64,000 nt of DNA from Chryseobacterium flavum (GCF_003385595.1 NZ_QNUE01000012.1:62001-126000); one strand, 5' to 3'; counted from the stretch's first letter, positions 7,988 through 16,871 are shown. The notes: a model not told the origin generated them from the letters alone. Numbers and translations are program-made.

Positions 7988-8827
7988 TTATAAATGGTTG
8001 TATTCGTAAGTTGAGACTTCAGTAGAACTGACTGTACTTCCTGTTTTGTCATAATATTTACGGATATCTTTTGTAGGATAACCACTGGTGTTATATTCGT
8101 AAATCGATTTGAATATTGTCCATTCAGTTCCTCCACTGTTGTATTGAATTACACTTTTATAATCTGATACATTGTGGGTTGACCCGTTTTCATTTTCCTG
8201 ATCGATTATTTTTAAATAACCTGTTACATTTTTAAAAGGTGCATTTTTTGAATCATATACAATAGGCTGTAATGCACCTGTTCCCGTATCCATGCCTCCT
8301 GTTGAATTTGGGCTTGAAACCGTTTCTGTCCAGCTGTTAATGGATCCGTCTGAATTCAGAGTAGCATTTCTGGTATAGGTTTTTACCGTGTTGAATCCTG
8401 CTGTTGATAGAGTAACGACCATTTTTACCGTATTGGATGAAGGATAAGTATAGTTTATCTCAGTGGTTGCGGTAAGATTGGGAGCTGTGTGCACATCTGT
8501 TTTTTTGCTCAATCTGTTATTGCTGTCATATACATAAGAAGTTGTATAAGTAGAGCTTCCCGAAGATGTTACAGATTTGGTGATCAGCTCACCGGTGTAG
8601 GTAAAGTTGGTGACACTCCCATCAGTAAGATTTTTTAACTGTGATAATTTTGTTCCATTGTAAGTGTAAGTGGAAATTTCTCCATCAACAACCATTTTAG
8701 TGACCAAAACAGGGGTGTTATTATTGTTGTTGTTATTTCCGTTATTATCTGGAATGTCAGTATCATCATTACTACCTGAACATGATGCCAAAAAGAAAAT
8801 TGGCAGAAGTAAATAATTTTTTTTCAT
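7988..8827 (-). CDS. Lipoprotein with YD/RHS-like strand repeats
   Basis: A 279-residue lipoprotein: signal peptide MKKNYLLLPIFFLASC with the lipidated Cys at 16, followed by SGSNDDTD, an acidic stretch like the surface-export signal of Bacteroidota lipoproteins. A poly-Asn linker (NNGNNNNNNN) follows. The rest holds short strands such as STYTYNGTKLSQL, VYDSNNRLSKK and YEYNTSGYPTK, resembling single YD (RHS) repeat units (YxYdxxgrl). Function is unknown. It is monocistronic, with its own terminator. Confidence 0.7.
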   Translation of the reverse strand: MKKNYLLLPIFFLASCSGSNDDTDIPDNNGNNNNNNNTPVLVTKMVVDGEISTYTYNGTKLSQLKNLTDGSVTNFTYTGELITKSVTSSGSSTYTTSYVYDSNNRLSKKTDVHTAPNLTATTEINYTYPSSNTVKMVVTLSTAGFNTVKTYTRNATLNSDGSINSWTETVSSPNSTGGMDTGTGALQPIVYDSKNAPFKNVTGYLKIIDQENENGSTHNVSDYKSVIQYNSGGTEWTIFKSIYEYNTSGYPTKDIRKYYDKTGSTVSSTEVSTYEYNHL

Positions 8828-8960
8828 AGCTTTTATTTATAAGTCGTAAAAATATAAAAAAGAATTCATTGTTAAATAAAAATAACTGTTTGAAGCAAAT
8901 TTTAGAATCATATCAAGTGCGATGATACAGAGGAAGAATGATTTGCATGCAATAATTTAT

Positions 8961-8968
8961 TAAATTTG
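8961..8968 (+). promoter_or_regulatory. TAAATTTG -7 box abutting the start of the 8972 gene
   Basis: TAAATTTG ends 3 nt before the ATG at 8972. TTTG at 8942-8945 lies 15 nt upstream, slightly short of the usual spacing. If it is used, the transcript would be leaderless or nearly so. Confidence 0.3.
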
Positions 8969-8971
8969 AAT

Positions 8972-9457
8972 ATGAAAAAAATAGTGGCTCTATTAATGCT
9001 GTTTCTGTTTTGTATGATTTTAAAAGCCCAGCAGAATCAGATTGAAGTCGTTACATACGAAGAACTTGAGAAACGTATTGAGCAGGAAAAAAGTAAAACA
9101 TTGGTTGTTAATTTCTGGGCAACAACCTGTGCACCATGTGTAAAAGAACTTCCTCATTTTATGGAGGTTAATGAAAAATATGCAGATAATCCGAATTTTA
9201 AAATGCTATTGGTTTCATTGGATAGATTAGTGGATCAAGAACGGGTTTTAAAATTTATAAAGAATAAGAATCTTACTGCTGAAGTTATTCTTTTGGATGA
9301 TATTAAAAGAATGAATACATGGATTTCCAGATTTGAGAAAAACTGGGACGGAAATATTCCGGTAACAATTTTTTATAAGAATGGTGATAAGGTATATTTC
9401 AATGATGGTGAAATGAGTAGGCAGGATCTGGAGACAACAATAACTGAACATTTATAA
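8972..9457 (+). CDS. Secreted TlpA/ResA-like thioredoxin-fold protein
   Basis: From ATG 8972 the protein has 161 residues (an in-frame TTG six bases earlier is less likely). A signal peptide (residues 1-20, ending LKAQ) is followed by a thioredoxin fold with active site WATTCAPCVKE (C53, C56). The cis-Pro segment is IPVTIFYKNGDKVYF. Relatives are periplasmic thiol-disulfide oxidoreductases. The next gene, 13 bp downstream, also encodes a thioredoxin-fold protein with a CxxC, so they are probably one unit. Cys-rich peptides are encoded just upstream on the other strand, but no link is shown. Confidence 0.85.
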   Translation: MKKIVALLMLFLFCMILKAQQNQIEVVTYEELEKRIEQEKSKTLVVNFWATTCAPCVKELPHFMEVNEKYADNPNFKMLLVSLDRLVDQERVLKFIKNKNLTAEVILLDDIKRMNTWISRFEKNWDGNIPVTIFYKNGDKVYFNDGEMSRQDLETTITEHL

Positions 9458-9470
9458 AAATAACTGAATT

Positions 9471-10127
9471 ATGAAAAATATGAAAATTTTAATAACGGCA
9501 TTTTTGTTAGCTCTGAGCCTCTTAAGTTTTACCAGAGCCGGGTATAGTAAGGATGCAGCCATAAAAGTAGAGGATTACTCTGGGAAAGGCTATGAAGTAG
9601 GGGATGCTGCCACAGATTTTAAATTAAAAAATATTGACGGGAAAATGGTTTCCTTAAGTGATTTTAAAAGCGCAAAAGGATTTATTGTCATATTTACCTG
9701 TAACCATTGTCCTTATGCTAAAAAATATGAAAACAGAATCATTGAACTGGATAAAAAATTTAAAGATCAGGGATATCCTGTGATTGCCATTAATCCCAAT
9801 GACCCTAATGTTCAGCCTGAAGATGGTTATGAACAAATGATTGAAAGGGCAAAACAGAAAGGATTTGAGTTCCCATATTTAGTAGATGAAGGACAAAAAA
9901 TTTATCCGCAGTATGGAGCAACAAAAACACCTCATGTATTTGTATTACAAAAAGAAGGAAGCAAAAATATTGTAAAATATATTGGAGCTATTGATAACAA
10001 TTATGACAATCCGGATGATGTTTCTGAATATTATGTTCAGGATGCCGTAAATGCTCTGATTAAAGGAGAGCCGGTAAAAATGGCCAAAACAGTTGCGATC
10101 GGGTGTACAATCAAAGTAAAGAAATAG
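9471..10127 (+). CDS. Secreted peroxiredoxin/redoxin-like protein with CxxC
   Basis: A 218-residue protein with a signal peptide (about residues 1-23) and an AhpC/TSA-like redoxin domain: VGDAATDFKLKNIDGKMVSLSDF, then FIVIFTCNHCPYAKKYENRI with C77 and C80. The CNHCPYA site is typical of the redoxin-domain family annotated as thioredoxin family proteins in Bacteroidota. The later TPHVFVLQKEG segment supplies the cis-Pro. It probably acts in periplasmic thiol chemistry; peroxidase activity is not certain. It follows the TlpA-like gene by 13 bp. Confidence 0.85.
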   Translation: MKNMKILITAFLLALSLLSFTRAGYSKDAAIKVEDYSGKGYEVGDAATDFKLKNIDGKMVSLSDFKSAKGFIVIFTCNHCPYAKKYENRIIELDKKFKDQGYPVIAINPNDPNVQPEDGYEQMIERAKQKGFEFPYLVDEGQKIYPQYGATKTPHVFVLQKEGSKNIVKYIGAIDNNYDNPDDVSEYYVQDAVNALIKGEPVKMAKTVAIGCTIKVKK

Positions 10128-10189
10128 TATATATATGAAATGAAGGGCGGTATTCAGAGAGTACCGGTTTTATATATCTTGATGAATAA

Positions 10190-10600
10190 ATGAAAAATAT
10201 ACAGTTTAGATTCAACCTGAGTTATTTTCTTTTTGCCCTTTTTATTTTTCTGGTGGAGGTTTTCATTGCTGTCAAGCTTGAAAATATTTTTTTTATAAGA
10301 GCATATCTGGGTGATGTTATTGTGGTAATGTTTCTATACGCTCTTGTAAAAAGCTTCTTTAAAGTAAATGATCATAAACTTATTCTCGGGATTTTAATTT
10401 TTTCCTGTGTTGTGGAGTTTGCACAGTATTTCAATATTGCAGAAAAATCAGGCTTCCGTCATGGAAGCCTGATGTATATTGTCATCGGAAACTCTTTCTC
10501 CTGGATTGATATTTTGTGTTATATAGCAGGTTGTCTGATGCTTTATTTCTTTGTACAGATTAAAGAGAAGGGTATCCTGGCTTATAAACGTAACTTGTAA
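10190..10600 (+). CDS. DUF2809-family small membrane protein
   Basis: A 136-residue protein with about four transmembrane helices: residues 10-27, 40-52, 63-80 and 100-122. The segment YLGDVIVVMFLYALVKSFF, followed by ILIFSCVVEFAQYFNI and WIDILCYIAGCLMLYF, matches the DUF2809 (YjgA-like) family. Function is unknown. It follows the redoxin gene by about 60 bp on the same strand and may be co-transcribed with it. Confidence 0.8.
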   Translation: MKNIQFRFNLSYFLFALFIFLVEVFIAVKLENIFFIRAYLGDVIVVMFLYALVKSFFKVNDHKLILGILIFSCVVEFAQYFNIAEKSGFRHGSLMYIVIGNSFSWIDILCYIAGCLMLYFFVQIKEKGILAYKRNL

Positions 10601-10609
10601 TTCTGTCTG

Positions 10610-11530
10610 CTATCTTCCGAAACTGTCATATTTATCTTCTGCATATTTAATAAAACGGTTCAGTAATGCAACATTTTCCTTTTCCATAGGAGAGAGATCA
10701 TGATCAACATTACCAGAAACAGGAATATACCAATCCGTCTGTTCAAAGAAATTTCTATAGGTTTCCTTTTTGAAAGAATAGCCATGTCTCGCAAATACAG
10801 AATTCTTAATAATTTCCAAATCAAGCTTTCTTAAATTTTTCAAGTCTTTTTCAGTCAGTTTCTGTTTAGAGGCGTTGAGCTTAAAGATGGCCTCGGATGC
10901 AACCCTGTTTTTTGAAGTTTTATAGCTTTCTGTTTCTCCGGTTTGTTCATCGGTGTATTTTTCTACAAATTCTTTTGGGTTAGACCAGTCTACCAGGTCA
11001 GAATCCTGATCCAGCATAAAATTGGGGTTGTAAACAAATTCTTTCCGGATCAGCTTAAGGGTTTTAACGGGCGCTTTTACTGCCTTACTATTAAAGGCAT
11101 TCCACCTTCCGGTTAAACTGTCTCCATTCATTTTTACTTCAAACCTGCCATCTGTTTTATCATTTCCCGGTTCATCCAGAACAAAAGACTTTGTAGCTTC
11201 GTTAAAAATTCCCCGGAATGGTCTTTGATTTCCATTGACGATGCTTTGACCATAGACACTGTCTTTTGTTATTCTGTTGATTTTTAGTGAGATCCTTTTG
11301 TAGTTTTCCACTTCATATTCAGAGCCGTCCATTTCGTCCATTACCTTTTCCATCCCGGCAAATTCTCCGGTATAGATACCATAATATTCTTTATGGATTT
11401 CAGGAATAACAATAGAATCTTTTTTCGCGGTTAATGAATCTTTCCCTGATTCACTGGTTTTTCCTTCTTTTTTACAGGCTATTAATGCTGCTGTCAACAA
11501 GGAAATAAGAGTGTAATTTAGAATTTTCAT
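10610..11530 (-). CDS. YARHG-domain lipoprotein
   Basis: A 306-residue lipoprotein with signal peptide ending ALIAC (Cys 19). The C-terminus carries a YARHG domain: LRKLDLEIIKNSVFARHGYSFKKETYRNFFEQTDWYIPV, named for the ARHGY motif and found extracellularly in many bacteria. The central region is beta-rich (YYGIYTGEFAGM, DGRFEVKMNGDSLTGRWNAF). Function is unknown, with a possible role in binding envelope components. The start codon overlaps the stop of the DUF2306 gene by 4 bp, so the two are translationally coupled. Confidence 0.85.
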   Translation of the reverse strand: MKILNYTLISLLTAALIACKKEGKTSESGKDSLTAKKDSIVIPEIHKEYYGIYTGEFAGMEKVMDEMDGSEYEVENYKRISLKINRITKDSVYGQSIVNGNQRPFRGIFNEATKSFVLDEPGNDKTDGRFEVKMNGDSLTGRWNAFNSKAVKAPVKTLKLIRKEFVYNPNFMLDQDSDLVDWSNPKEFVEKYTDEQTGETESYKTSKNRVASEAIFKLNASKQKLTEKDLKNLRKLDLEIIKNSVFARHGYSFKKETYRNFFEQTDWYIPVSGNVDHDLSPMEKENVALLNRFIKYAEDKYDSFGR

Positions 11531-12165
11531 AGCTGTTTTTTTGTAATTAAGTATTCAATAATAAGGATATTAGGAATCCATCCCAGCCATGCAATGATCT
11601 GATAAACGTCCATTGGGTTAGGATGAAATAAATATACAATAATTACCTTCCACATTCTCAGGGTAACAGCAGATAAAGTAAAAGCAAAACTCCGCCACAT
11701 CCACTGTTTGTGCTCATTAAACCTTTTCTGTCTGGCTAATTGATACGCTTTCAATGTTGAAAACCACCATAAAAATCCTAAAATAACAAAAGAAATTTTT
11801 GACAGAAGGCCTCCGTTGGCAAAAACTCCCATATAAATTCCTGAAGGTGCTGCAAAGATCAGAATGAGAAAAATATATACTTTTCCCATATTCCTGTGGA
11901 AATTTTTTACACCAAAATTCTTTCTGAGGAGGGCAAGAAAACCTGAAAAAAGTACAAAAATACTCGTATAAACATGAGTATAGAAAAACGCAAGATATTC
12001 CGGTCTTTCCGATACTTCTGTCTGTTTAATCATCAGAAAGCTGACTTCAGGATTATAAGGAATATATTCTAATGTAATCTTAAGCATCAGCCAAAAGAAA
12101 TACCCGAACCCTAAAACTAAAAGGGTTTTAAAAAAGATAGATGTGTTTCTTTTAGCAGAAAGCAT
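11527..12165 (-). CDS. DUF2306-family membrane protein
   Basis: A 212-residue integral membrane protein with about six hydrophobic segments. The pattern of family DUF2306 is visible: FFYTHVYTSIFVLFSGFLALL, then FHRNMGKVYIFLILIFAAPSGIYMG, then FNEHKQWMWRSFAFTLSAVTLRMW. The conserved His residues in HVYTS, FHRNMGK and NEHKQWMWR could be cofactor ligands; that is inference from conservation. It is upstream of and overlaps the YARHG lipoprotein gene, and is 5 bp after the TonB-like gene stop. Confidence 0.8.
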   Translation of the reverse strand: MLSAKRNTSIFFKTLLVLGFGYFFWLMLKITLEYIPYNPEVSFLMIKQTEVSERPEYLAFFYTHVYTSIFVLFSGFLALLRKNFGVKNFHRNMGKVYIFLILIFAAPSGIYMGVFANGGLLSKISFVILGFLWWFSTLKAYQLARQKRFNEHKQWMWRSFAFTLSAVTLRMWKVIIVYLFHPNPMDVYQIIAWLGWIPNILIIEYLITKKQL

Positions 12166-12170
12166 TCTGA

Positions 12171-12584
12171 TTATTCAAAATTAATAACGAAAGGAAGATT
12201 AAACCAAATCATTACAGTGTTCCCTTTATATTCTCCGGGTTTCCATTGGGTTTTCATAGATTTCATCACTCTTTCTACTTCATGATTAAGGGATTCATTG
12301 TCTCCGGTTACGATAATCGTTTCAATATAACCTTTAGCATTGACAGAAAACCTTGCTTGTGAACTTGTTCTTCCTTTGGCACCTTTTATTCGGTTCGTAT
12401 TTATTTTTTGAGATACCTCACGCATAAATGCTGAAAGTCCCCCGGGATATTCTGCCTGCTTACTTTGTTCAGGAATAAACTTATCTCTGGAATGATCTTC
12501 TGTGGGTGGTGTTTGGGTTTTCTGCGTTTGTGAGAAGGCGAACCCAAATCCAAGACATAAAATGAATGCTAGTGTTTTTTTCAT
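12171..12584 (-). CDS. Secreted TonB-C-terminal-like protein
   Basis: Starting at ATG 12584, where the signal peptide MKKTLAFILCLGFGFAFSQ begins, the protein has 137 residues. The C-terminal part (ARFSVNAKGYIETIIVTGDNE, then VERVMKSMKTQWKPGEYKG and MIWFNLPFVINF) matches the C-terminal fold of TonB. It lacks the N-terminal inner-membrane helix plus proline-rich spacer of a true TonB, so an energy-transducing role is doubtful. The signal peptide indicates a periplasmic or secreted protein. It lies between the hydrolase gene and the DUF2306 gene on the same strand. Confidence 0.75.
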   Translation of the reverse strand: MKKTLAFILCLGFGFAFSQTQKTQTPPTEDHSRDKFIPEQSKQAEYPGGLSAFMREVSQKINTNRIKGAKGRTSSQARFSVNAKGYIETIIVTGDNESLNHEVERVMKSMKTQWKPGEYKGNTVMIWFNLPFVINFE

Positions 12585-12606
12585 GATTAATATTATCGTA
12601 TTCAGG

Positions 12607-13905
12607 TTATTTATTTTCAAAGAAATCAATCACTAACTCATTGAATAATTCCGGTTTTTCTTCAGGAACATAATGATTGGCATTGGGGATAATAGCTAAT
12701 TGTCCTTTTGGGATAGATTCTGCGATTTTTACCGTATGTTCTGTTTTTATAAGATCATTATCACCAGCAATGATCAATGATGGGCACTGAATTTTATTCA
12801 GGTCTTCATACTTCCATTGTGGATACTTCAAATCCAGATTCAGGAGATCAATAAAGATATCATTTTTGTGGTCTTTATTGTCTTTAGTAAGGCTTACAAG
12901 CATTTCTTTCATGGATTTTAAATCATGATCTTTCACTCCTTCCGGAAAAATATTGGCTCCTGAACAGGCAATTTTGTCTACCATTTCCGGATATTTCATG
13001 GCCATAGACAGTGCGAGAATTCCTCCGTCACTCCAGCCCAGAATCTTTGTTTTTTTGATGTTCAGCTTCTCTAAAAACTGCTTAATATCCTCTGTCTGAA
13101 TATCGAAGGTAAGTTCCTTCGTTTTGTCATAAGTAGACTTTCCGCGCTCACGGCAATCTACAATGATGACTTTATATTTTTTGGAAAATGTATCCTTCTG
13201 GTTCATAAAAGCACTGATAGATTGGCCATTGCCATGAAGCATAAGAACCGGCTCGCCTTCTCCATAGGTTTCATAATATAATTTGATGCCGTTAACATCC
13301 ATATATTTTCCGTGCGGCATTGTTCCGATAATACCACGACCTTTGATCAACAAAGATTTGCTGCCACTGAATGGTTTGTAATCCGAAGTTTCAATGGTAA
13401 AATGCTTTACGTGCTTTATTTTCTGAGAATGGATTCCTTCAAACCAGCCACCGGATGTGATATCTTTCTCAAAACCTGAATTTTCCAAAGGGATTTCAAT
13501 CCACTTTTTTGAATTTCCATCATTGACTTCCAACTTAAAATCGTCAAAATAAAAATCCCCATTGTTTTGGGCAAACGCACCAATATTCATGGTCTTTGCA
13601 GATGGGTTGATGGTTCCCTTTATTTCGTAGGTTTTCCATTCATGGGTTACCTGGATTCCATAATATTGATTTTCAAAGAAACTGGTAGACTCATCTTTAT
13701 TATTTATTCTGCACCATAACCCACAATTGGAACCATTATCCTCATTATCTTTTCTGATTTTAACTGTGATGCGAAAGTTCCAGTTGGGTTTATTTTCTAC
13801 ATTGACAGCCTGTGTAAAGGAAGTCCAGTCAGAGACAATTGTTTTTTCCTGGCTGTATCCTAAAAAGAACCAGAGTAAAAGAAAGAAGCCTAAATTTTTT
13901 TTCAT
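12607..13905 (-). CDS. Secreted alpha/beta hydrolase with N-terminal beta-sandwich module
   Basis: Starting at ATG 13905 (signal peptide MKKNLGFFLLLWFFLGYSQ), the protein has 432 residues. Residues of about 20-180 form a carbohydrate-binding-like sandwich (WNFRITVKIRK, THEWKTYEIKG, GDFYFDDFKLEV), common at the front of Bacteroidota secreted enzymes. The rest is an alpha/beta hydrolase: oxyanion-hole LHGNG, nucleophile S292 in GWSDGG, acid near D384 in AGDNDLI, and base H411 in NANHYVPEE. The substrate is unknown. A longer frame would start 19 codons upstream with no signal peptide, so it was not used. Confidence 0.85.
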   Translation of the reverse strand: MKKNLGFFLLLWFFLGYSQEKTIVSDWTSFTQAVNVENKPNWNFRITVKIRKDNEDNGSNCGLWCRINNKDESTSFFENQYYGIQVTHEWKTYEIKGTINPSAKTMNIGAFAQNNGDFYFDDFKLEVNDGNSKKWIEIPLENSGFEKDITSGGWFEGIHSQKIKHVKHFTIETSDYKPFSGSKSLLIKGRGIIGTMPHGKYMDVNGIKLYYETYGEGEPVLMLHGNGQSISAFMNQKDTFSKKYKVIIVDCRERGKSTYDKTKELTFDIQTEDIKQFLEKLNIKKTKILGWSDGGILALSMAMKYPEMVDKIACSGANIFPEGVKDHDLKSMKEMLVSLTKDNKDHKNDIFIDLLNLDLKYPQWKYEDLNKIQCPSLIIAGDNDLIKTEHTVKIAESIPKGQLAIIPNANHYVPEEKPELFNELVIDFFENK

Positions 13906-13936
13906 GTATTTAGTTTTTATTAAAAGTAATAATTTT

Positions 13937-15139
13937 TTATAAGCTGTTGAGATCCTGTGCAATCAGCCATCCCTCACTCCAGCATGCCTGGAAATTGAAT
14001 CCTCCGGTCACGGCATCTATATTCAAAACCTCTCCGGCGATATAGAAATTGGGAAGTAATTTGGAAGACATGTTTTTAAAGTTAATTTCCTTTAAATCAA
14101 TGCCTCCGGCCGTTACAAACTCGTCCTTAAATGTGGATTTTCCGGTCACCTGAAATTTCTTTTGGCAGAGGTTTTCAAGTATTTTCTGGATTTCTTTTCC
14201 GGAAATATTAGCTGCCTGTTTGTTGAGATCGACCTTTGAAATTTCTAAGATTTTCTGCCAGAATCGATTGGTAATATCAAAGATCTTGGATTGCCCTATA
14301 GTCTTTTTAGGATTACTTTGTTTAAAATTATGAAAGATTTCTTCCGCTTCCTCTCTATCTATGGAAATGAAATTAACCTCAATTTCAAAGTTGTATTTCA
14401 ACTTTGCCAGGCTTATCGCTTCCCACGCAGAAATTTTCAGAACAGCAGGCCCGGAAAGCCCCCAATGCGTAATAAGCAAAGGTCCGCTTTCCTCAGTTTT
14501 CAGCTTAGGAATAGAAATTCCTGCATTTTCAAAGCTTGTTCCAGGAAGATCTTTCAGCAATTCATCTTTAATATTGAAGGTGAAAAGTGAAGGGACAAGG
14601 TCTACAATCTTATGACCCAGATTTTCAACAATTTTCAATGATTTCGGTGAACTTCCGGTGGTATACACAATATAATCTGCCTCAAAATCTCCGGAATTGG
14701 TTCTGACAAGATATTGATCATTCTGTTTTTTAATCTCTTTTACCGTGCATTTTGTTTTTACGGTTACATTCTTCTTCTGGGTTTCGTTCAGAAAAGTATT
14801 AATGATAGTTTGTGAAGAATTGCTTTCAGGAAAAGTCCTGTTGTCGCTTTCAATTTTTAATGGGACGTTGCGCTGATCGAACCACTCCATAGTATCTCCC
14901 GGCTGAAATCTGGTAAAAACGCTTAACAATTCTTTGTTGCCGCGAGGATAAAACTGTACCAGCTCTCTGGGGTCAAAACATGCGTTTGTGACATTGCAAC
15001 GGCCTCCTCCGGATATTTTTACTTTCTGAAGGACATCCGAGTTCTGTTCTAAAACCGTAATATGATATTTCTTTTCGTCAATGTTAGAAGCGCAGAAAAA
15101 GCCTGCAGCTCCCCCTCCGATAATAATGATATGTTTCAT
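13937..15139 (-). CDS. HI0933-family FAD-dependent flavoprotein (BaiN/YhiN-like)
   Basis: A 400-residue flavoprotein. The N-terminal FAD-binding Rossmann motif is IIGGGAAGFFCA (residues 5-16). KISGGGRCNVTNACFDP follows, a hallmark of the HI0933-like family, and the C-terminal half has VTAGGIDLKEIN and FYIAGEVLNIDAVTGGFNFQACWSEG. The enzyme class is NAD(P)/FAD-dependent oxidoreductase; substrates of bacterial relatives are mostly unknown. It sits upstream of the hydrolase gene on the same strand, about 30 bp apart. Confidence 0.9.
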   Translation of the reverse strand: MKHIIIIGGGAAGFFCASNIDEKKYHITVLEQNSDVLQKVKISGGGRCNVTNACFDPRELVQFYPRGNKELLSVFTRFQPGDTMEWFDQRNVPLKIESDNRTFPESNSSQTIINTFLNETQKKNVTVKTKCTVKEIKKQNDQYLVRTNSGDFEADYIVYTTGSSPKSLKIVENLGHKIVDLVPSLFTFNIKDELLKDLPGTSFENAGISIPKLKTEESGPLLITHWGLSGPAVLKISAWEAISLAKLKYNFEIEVNFISIDREEAEEIFHNFKQSNPKKTIGQSKIFDITNRFWQKILEISKVDLNKQAANISGKEIQKILENLCQKKFQVTGKSTFKDEFVTAGGIDLKEINFKNMSSKLLPNFYIAGEVLNIDAVTGGFNFQACWSEGWLIAQDLNSL

Positions 15140-15207
15140 GTATGGGTAATCTTATGCTGAAGATTATTTTTCCAAAAGTACAATTTTTATAAACCATCTT
15201 ATTTGAG

Positions 15208-15215
15208 TATTTTTG
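15208..15215 (+). promoter_or_regulatory. TATTTTTG -7 box upstream of the thioesterase gene
   Basis: TATTTTTG matches TAnnTTTG, 14 nt before ATG 15230. There is no good TTG partner. It overlaps a possible TTG start at 15203, so that start is unlikely. Confidence 0.35.
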
Positions 15216-15229
15216 AAGAATATAATTTA

Positions 15230-15748
15230 ATGATTCCAAAAACGGTTTTTCAAATGATATTTTACCATAAATTCGAAGTACGCTGGAGCGATCTTGATGC
15301 TAATAAGCACCTGGCCAATTCATCATATGTACAATACTGTGCTCAAGCCAGAATGGCCTTTATGACGAAGGAAAAAATGGGTGTTACCCAATTGAGCAGA
15401 TGGGGAATAGGTCCGGTTATCCTCCATGAAAGATATTCTTTTTTCAAAGAGATCTACGCTGATCAGACGGTAATCGTAAGTGTAGAAATAGACGGTTGTT
15501 CAGAGGATTCTTCTATTTATCGTTTTGTTCACAAATTTTATACACCGGACGGAGTACATTGTGCAACTTCTGAGGCTACGGGAGTGTGGATTGATATGAT
15601 GTTGAGAAAAATGACAACTCCGCCTGACGATGTGGTAGAAGCTATGAATAAATATAAAAGTCCGGAAACAGTGGTATTGTCAAAAGAAGATTTCAAGAAA
15701 CTTCCATTCCATCCACATAATATTGACCCGGCGGAATTTACTAAGTAA
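15230..15748 (+). CDS. Acyl-CoA thioesterase (hotdog fold)
   Basis: From ATG 15230 the protein has 172 residues; ATG 15254 is an alternative. The 4HBT hotdog pattern is clear: FEVRWSDLDANKHLANSSYVQYCAQARMAFM, with the catalytic-type Asp in the WSDLDANKH loop. The strand VIVSVEIDGCSEDSSIYRFVHKFY and TSEATGVWIDMMLRKM follow. Members hydrolyse acyl-CoA or act on related thioesters; chain specificity is not deducible. It lies about 70 bp upstream of thiL on the same strand. Confidence 0.85.
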   Translation: MIPKTVFQMIFYHKFEVRWSDLDANKHLANSSYVQYCAQARMAFMTKEKMGVTQLSRWGIGPVILHERYSFFKEIYADQTVIVSVEIDGCSEDSSIYRFVHKFYTPDGVHCATSEATGVWIDMMLRKMTTPPDDVVEAMNKYKSPETVVLSKEDFKKLPFHPHNIDPAEFTK

Positions 15749-15818
15749 TTCAGTCTCAATGTTTAGAGTTGCAGTTTAATCATTGTTACTTTTACATTGG
15801 ACATTAATACAAAAAATT

Positions 15819-16871
15819 ATGTTTGAAGATAAATCACAGGAACTGACACCCATATCAAAGCTGGGAGAGTTTGGTCTCATTAAACATCTGACAGAACACT
15901 TTCCCTTATCCAATGCTTCTTCTGAACTTGGCGTAGGTGATGATGCGGCAGTTATTAATCCTGAAAATAAGAAAGTTGTTCTCACAACAGATGTCCTGGC
16001 GGAAGGGGTACATTTTAATCTTGGATATGTTCCGTTAAAACATTTAGGCTACAAAGCTGTTGTAGTAAATCTCAGTGACATTGCTGCAATGAATGCTGTT
16101 CCTACTCAGATTCTGGTGTCTTTAGCGGTATCAAACCGCTTTCCGGTAGAAGCTCTGGAGGAAATTTATGCCGGAATTCAAGCTGCATGTACCAGATACA
16201 AAGTTGATTTGATAGGAGGAGATACCACCAGTTCAAATTCAGGTCTGGTAATGAGTATTACTGCTGTAGGAATTGAAAATGAAGAGAATATCATAAAAAG
16301 GAGCGGGGCAAAACCAAATGATCTTCTTGTCGTAACAGGCGATTTGGGAGGTGCCTATATGGGATTGCAGATTCTGGAGCGGGAACATGCCGTATATCTG
16401 ACAAACCCTAATATGCAGCCGGAAATGGAAGGATATGACTATATCCTGGAAAGACAGCTGAAACCTGAAGCGAGAACGGACATTAAACAGATTCTGGAAG
16501 AATTGGGAATAAAACCTACTTCCATGATTGATATTTCCGATGGGCTTGCCTCTGAAATTCTGCATCTTTCGGATCAGTCTAATGTAGGATTCAGATTATA
16601 TGAAGAAAAAGTGCCGTTGGATAGTCTCACTATTTCTACCGCAGATGAGATGAACCTGAATCCGGTTATGACAGCATTAAGTGGAGGAGAGGATTATGAA
16701 CTTTTGTTCACTATTTCTCCTGACGACTATGATAAAATTAAAAATCATCCGGATTTTACTATTATAGGGCATGCTGTAGAAAAGGAAGAAGGAAACTTTA
16801 TGGTGGCAAGGGGATCTAACCAATTGGTAGCACTTACTGCTCAGGGATGGGATGCTTTTTTAAACCAATAA
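15819..16871 (+). CDS. thiL: Thiamine-monophosphate kinase
   Basis: From ATG 15819 the protein has 350 residues; a longer frame would use TTG 15783. It has the ThiL/PurM-like motifs: GVGDDAAVI, TTDVLAEGVHF, YKAVVVNLSDIAAMNA, LIGGDTT and MIDISDGLASEILHL. The enzyme phosphorylates thiamine monophosphate to thiamine diphosphate. No other thiamine genes are in the window. A strong terminator follows. Confidence 0.93.
   Translation: MFEDKSQELTPISKLGEFGLIKHLTEHFPLSNASSELGVGDDAAVINPENKKVVLTTDVLAEGVHFNLGYVPLKHLGYKAVVVNLSDIAAMNAVPTQILVSLAVSNRFPVEALEEIYAGIQAACTRYKVDLIGGDTTSSNSGLVMSITAVGIENEENIIKRSGAKPNDLLVVTGDLGGAYMGLQILEREHAVYLTNPNMQPEMEGYDYILERQLKPEARTDIKQILEELGIKPTSMIDISDGLASEILHLSDQSNVGFRLYEEKVPLDSLTISTADEMNLNPVMTALSGGEDYELLFTISPDDYDKIKNHPDFTIIGHAVEKEEGNFMVARGSNQLVALTAQGWDAFLNQ

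Noticed and set aside
12171..12584. TonB energy transducer
   Set aside because: Only the C-terminal TonB-like fold is present. The N-terminus is a cleavable signal peptide, without the membrane anchor and Pro-rich spacer; no ExbB/ExbD genes are nearby. The same holds for 25145-25711.
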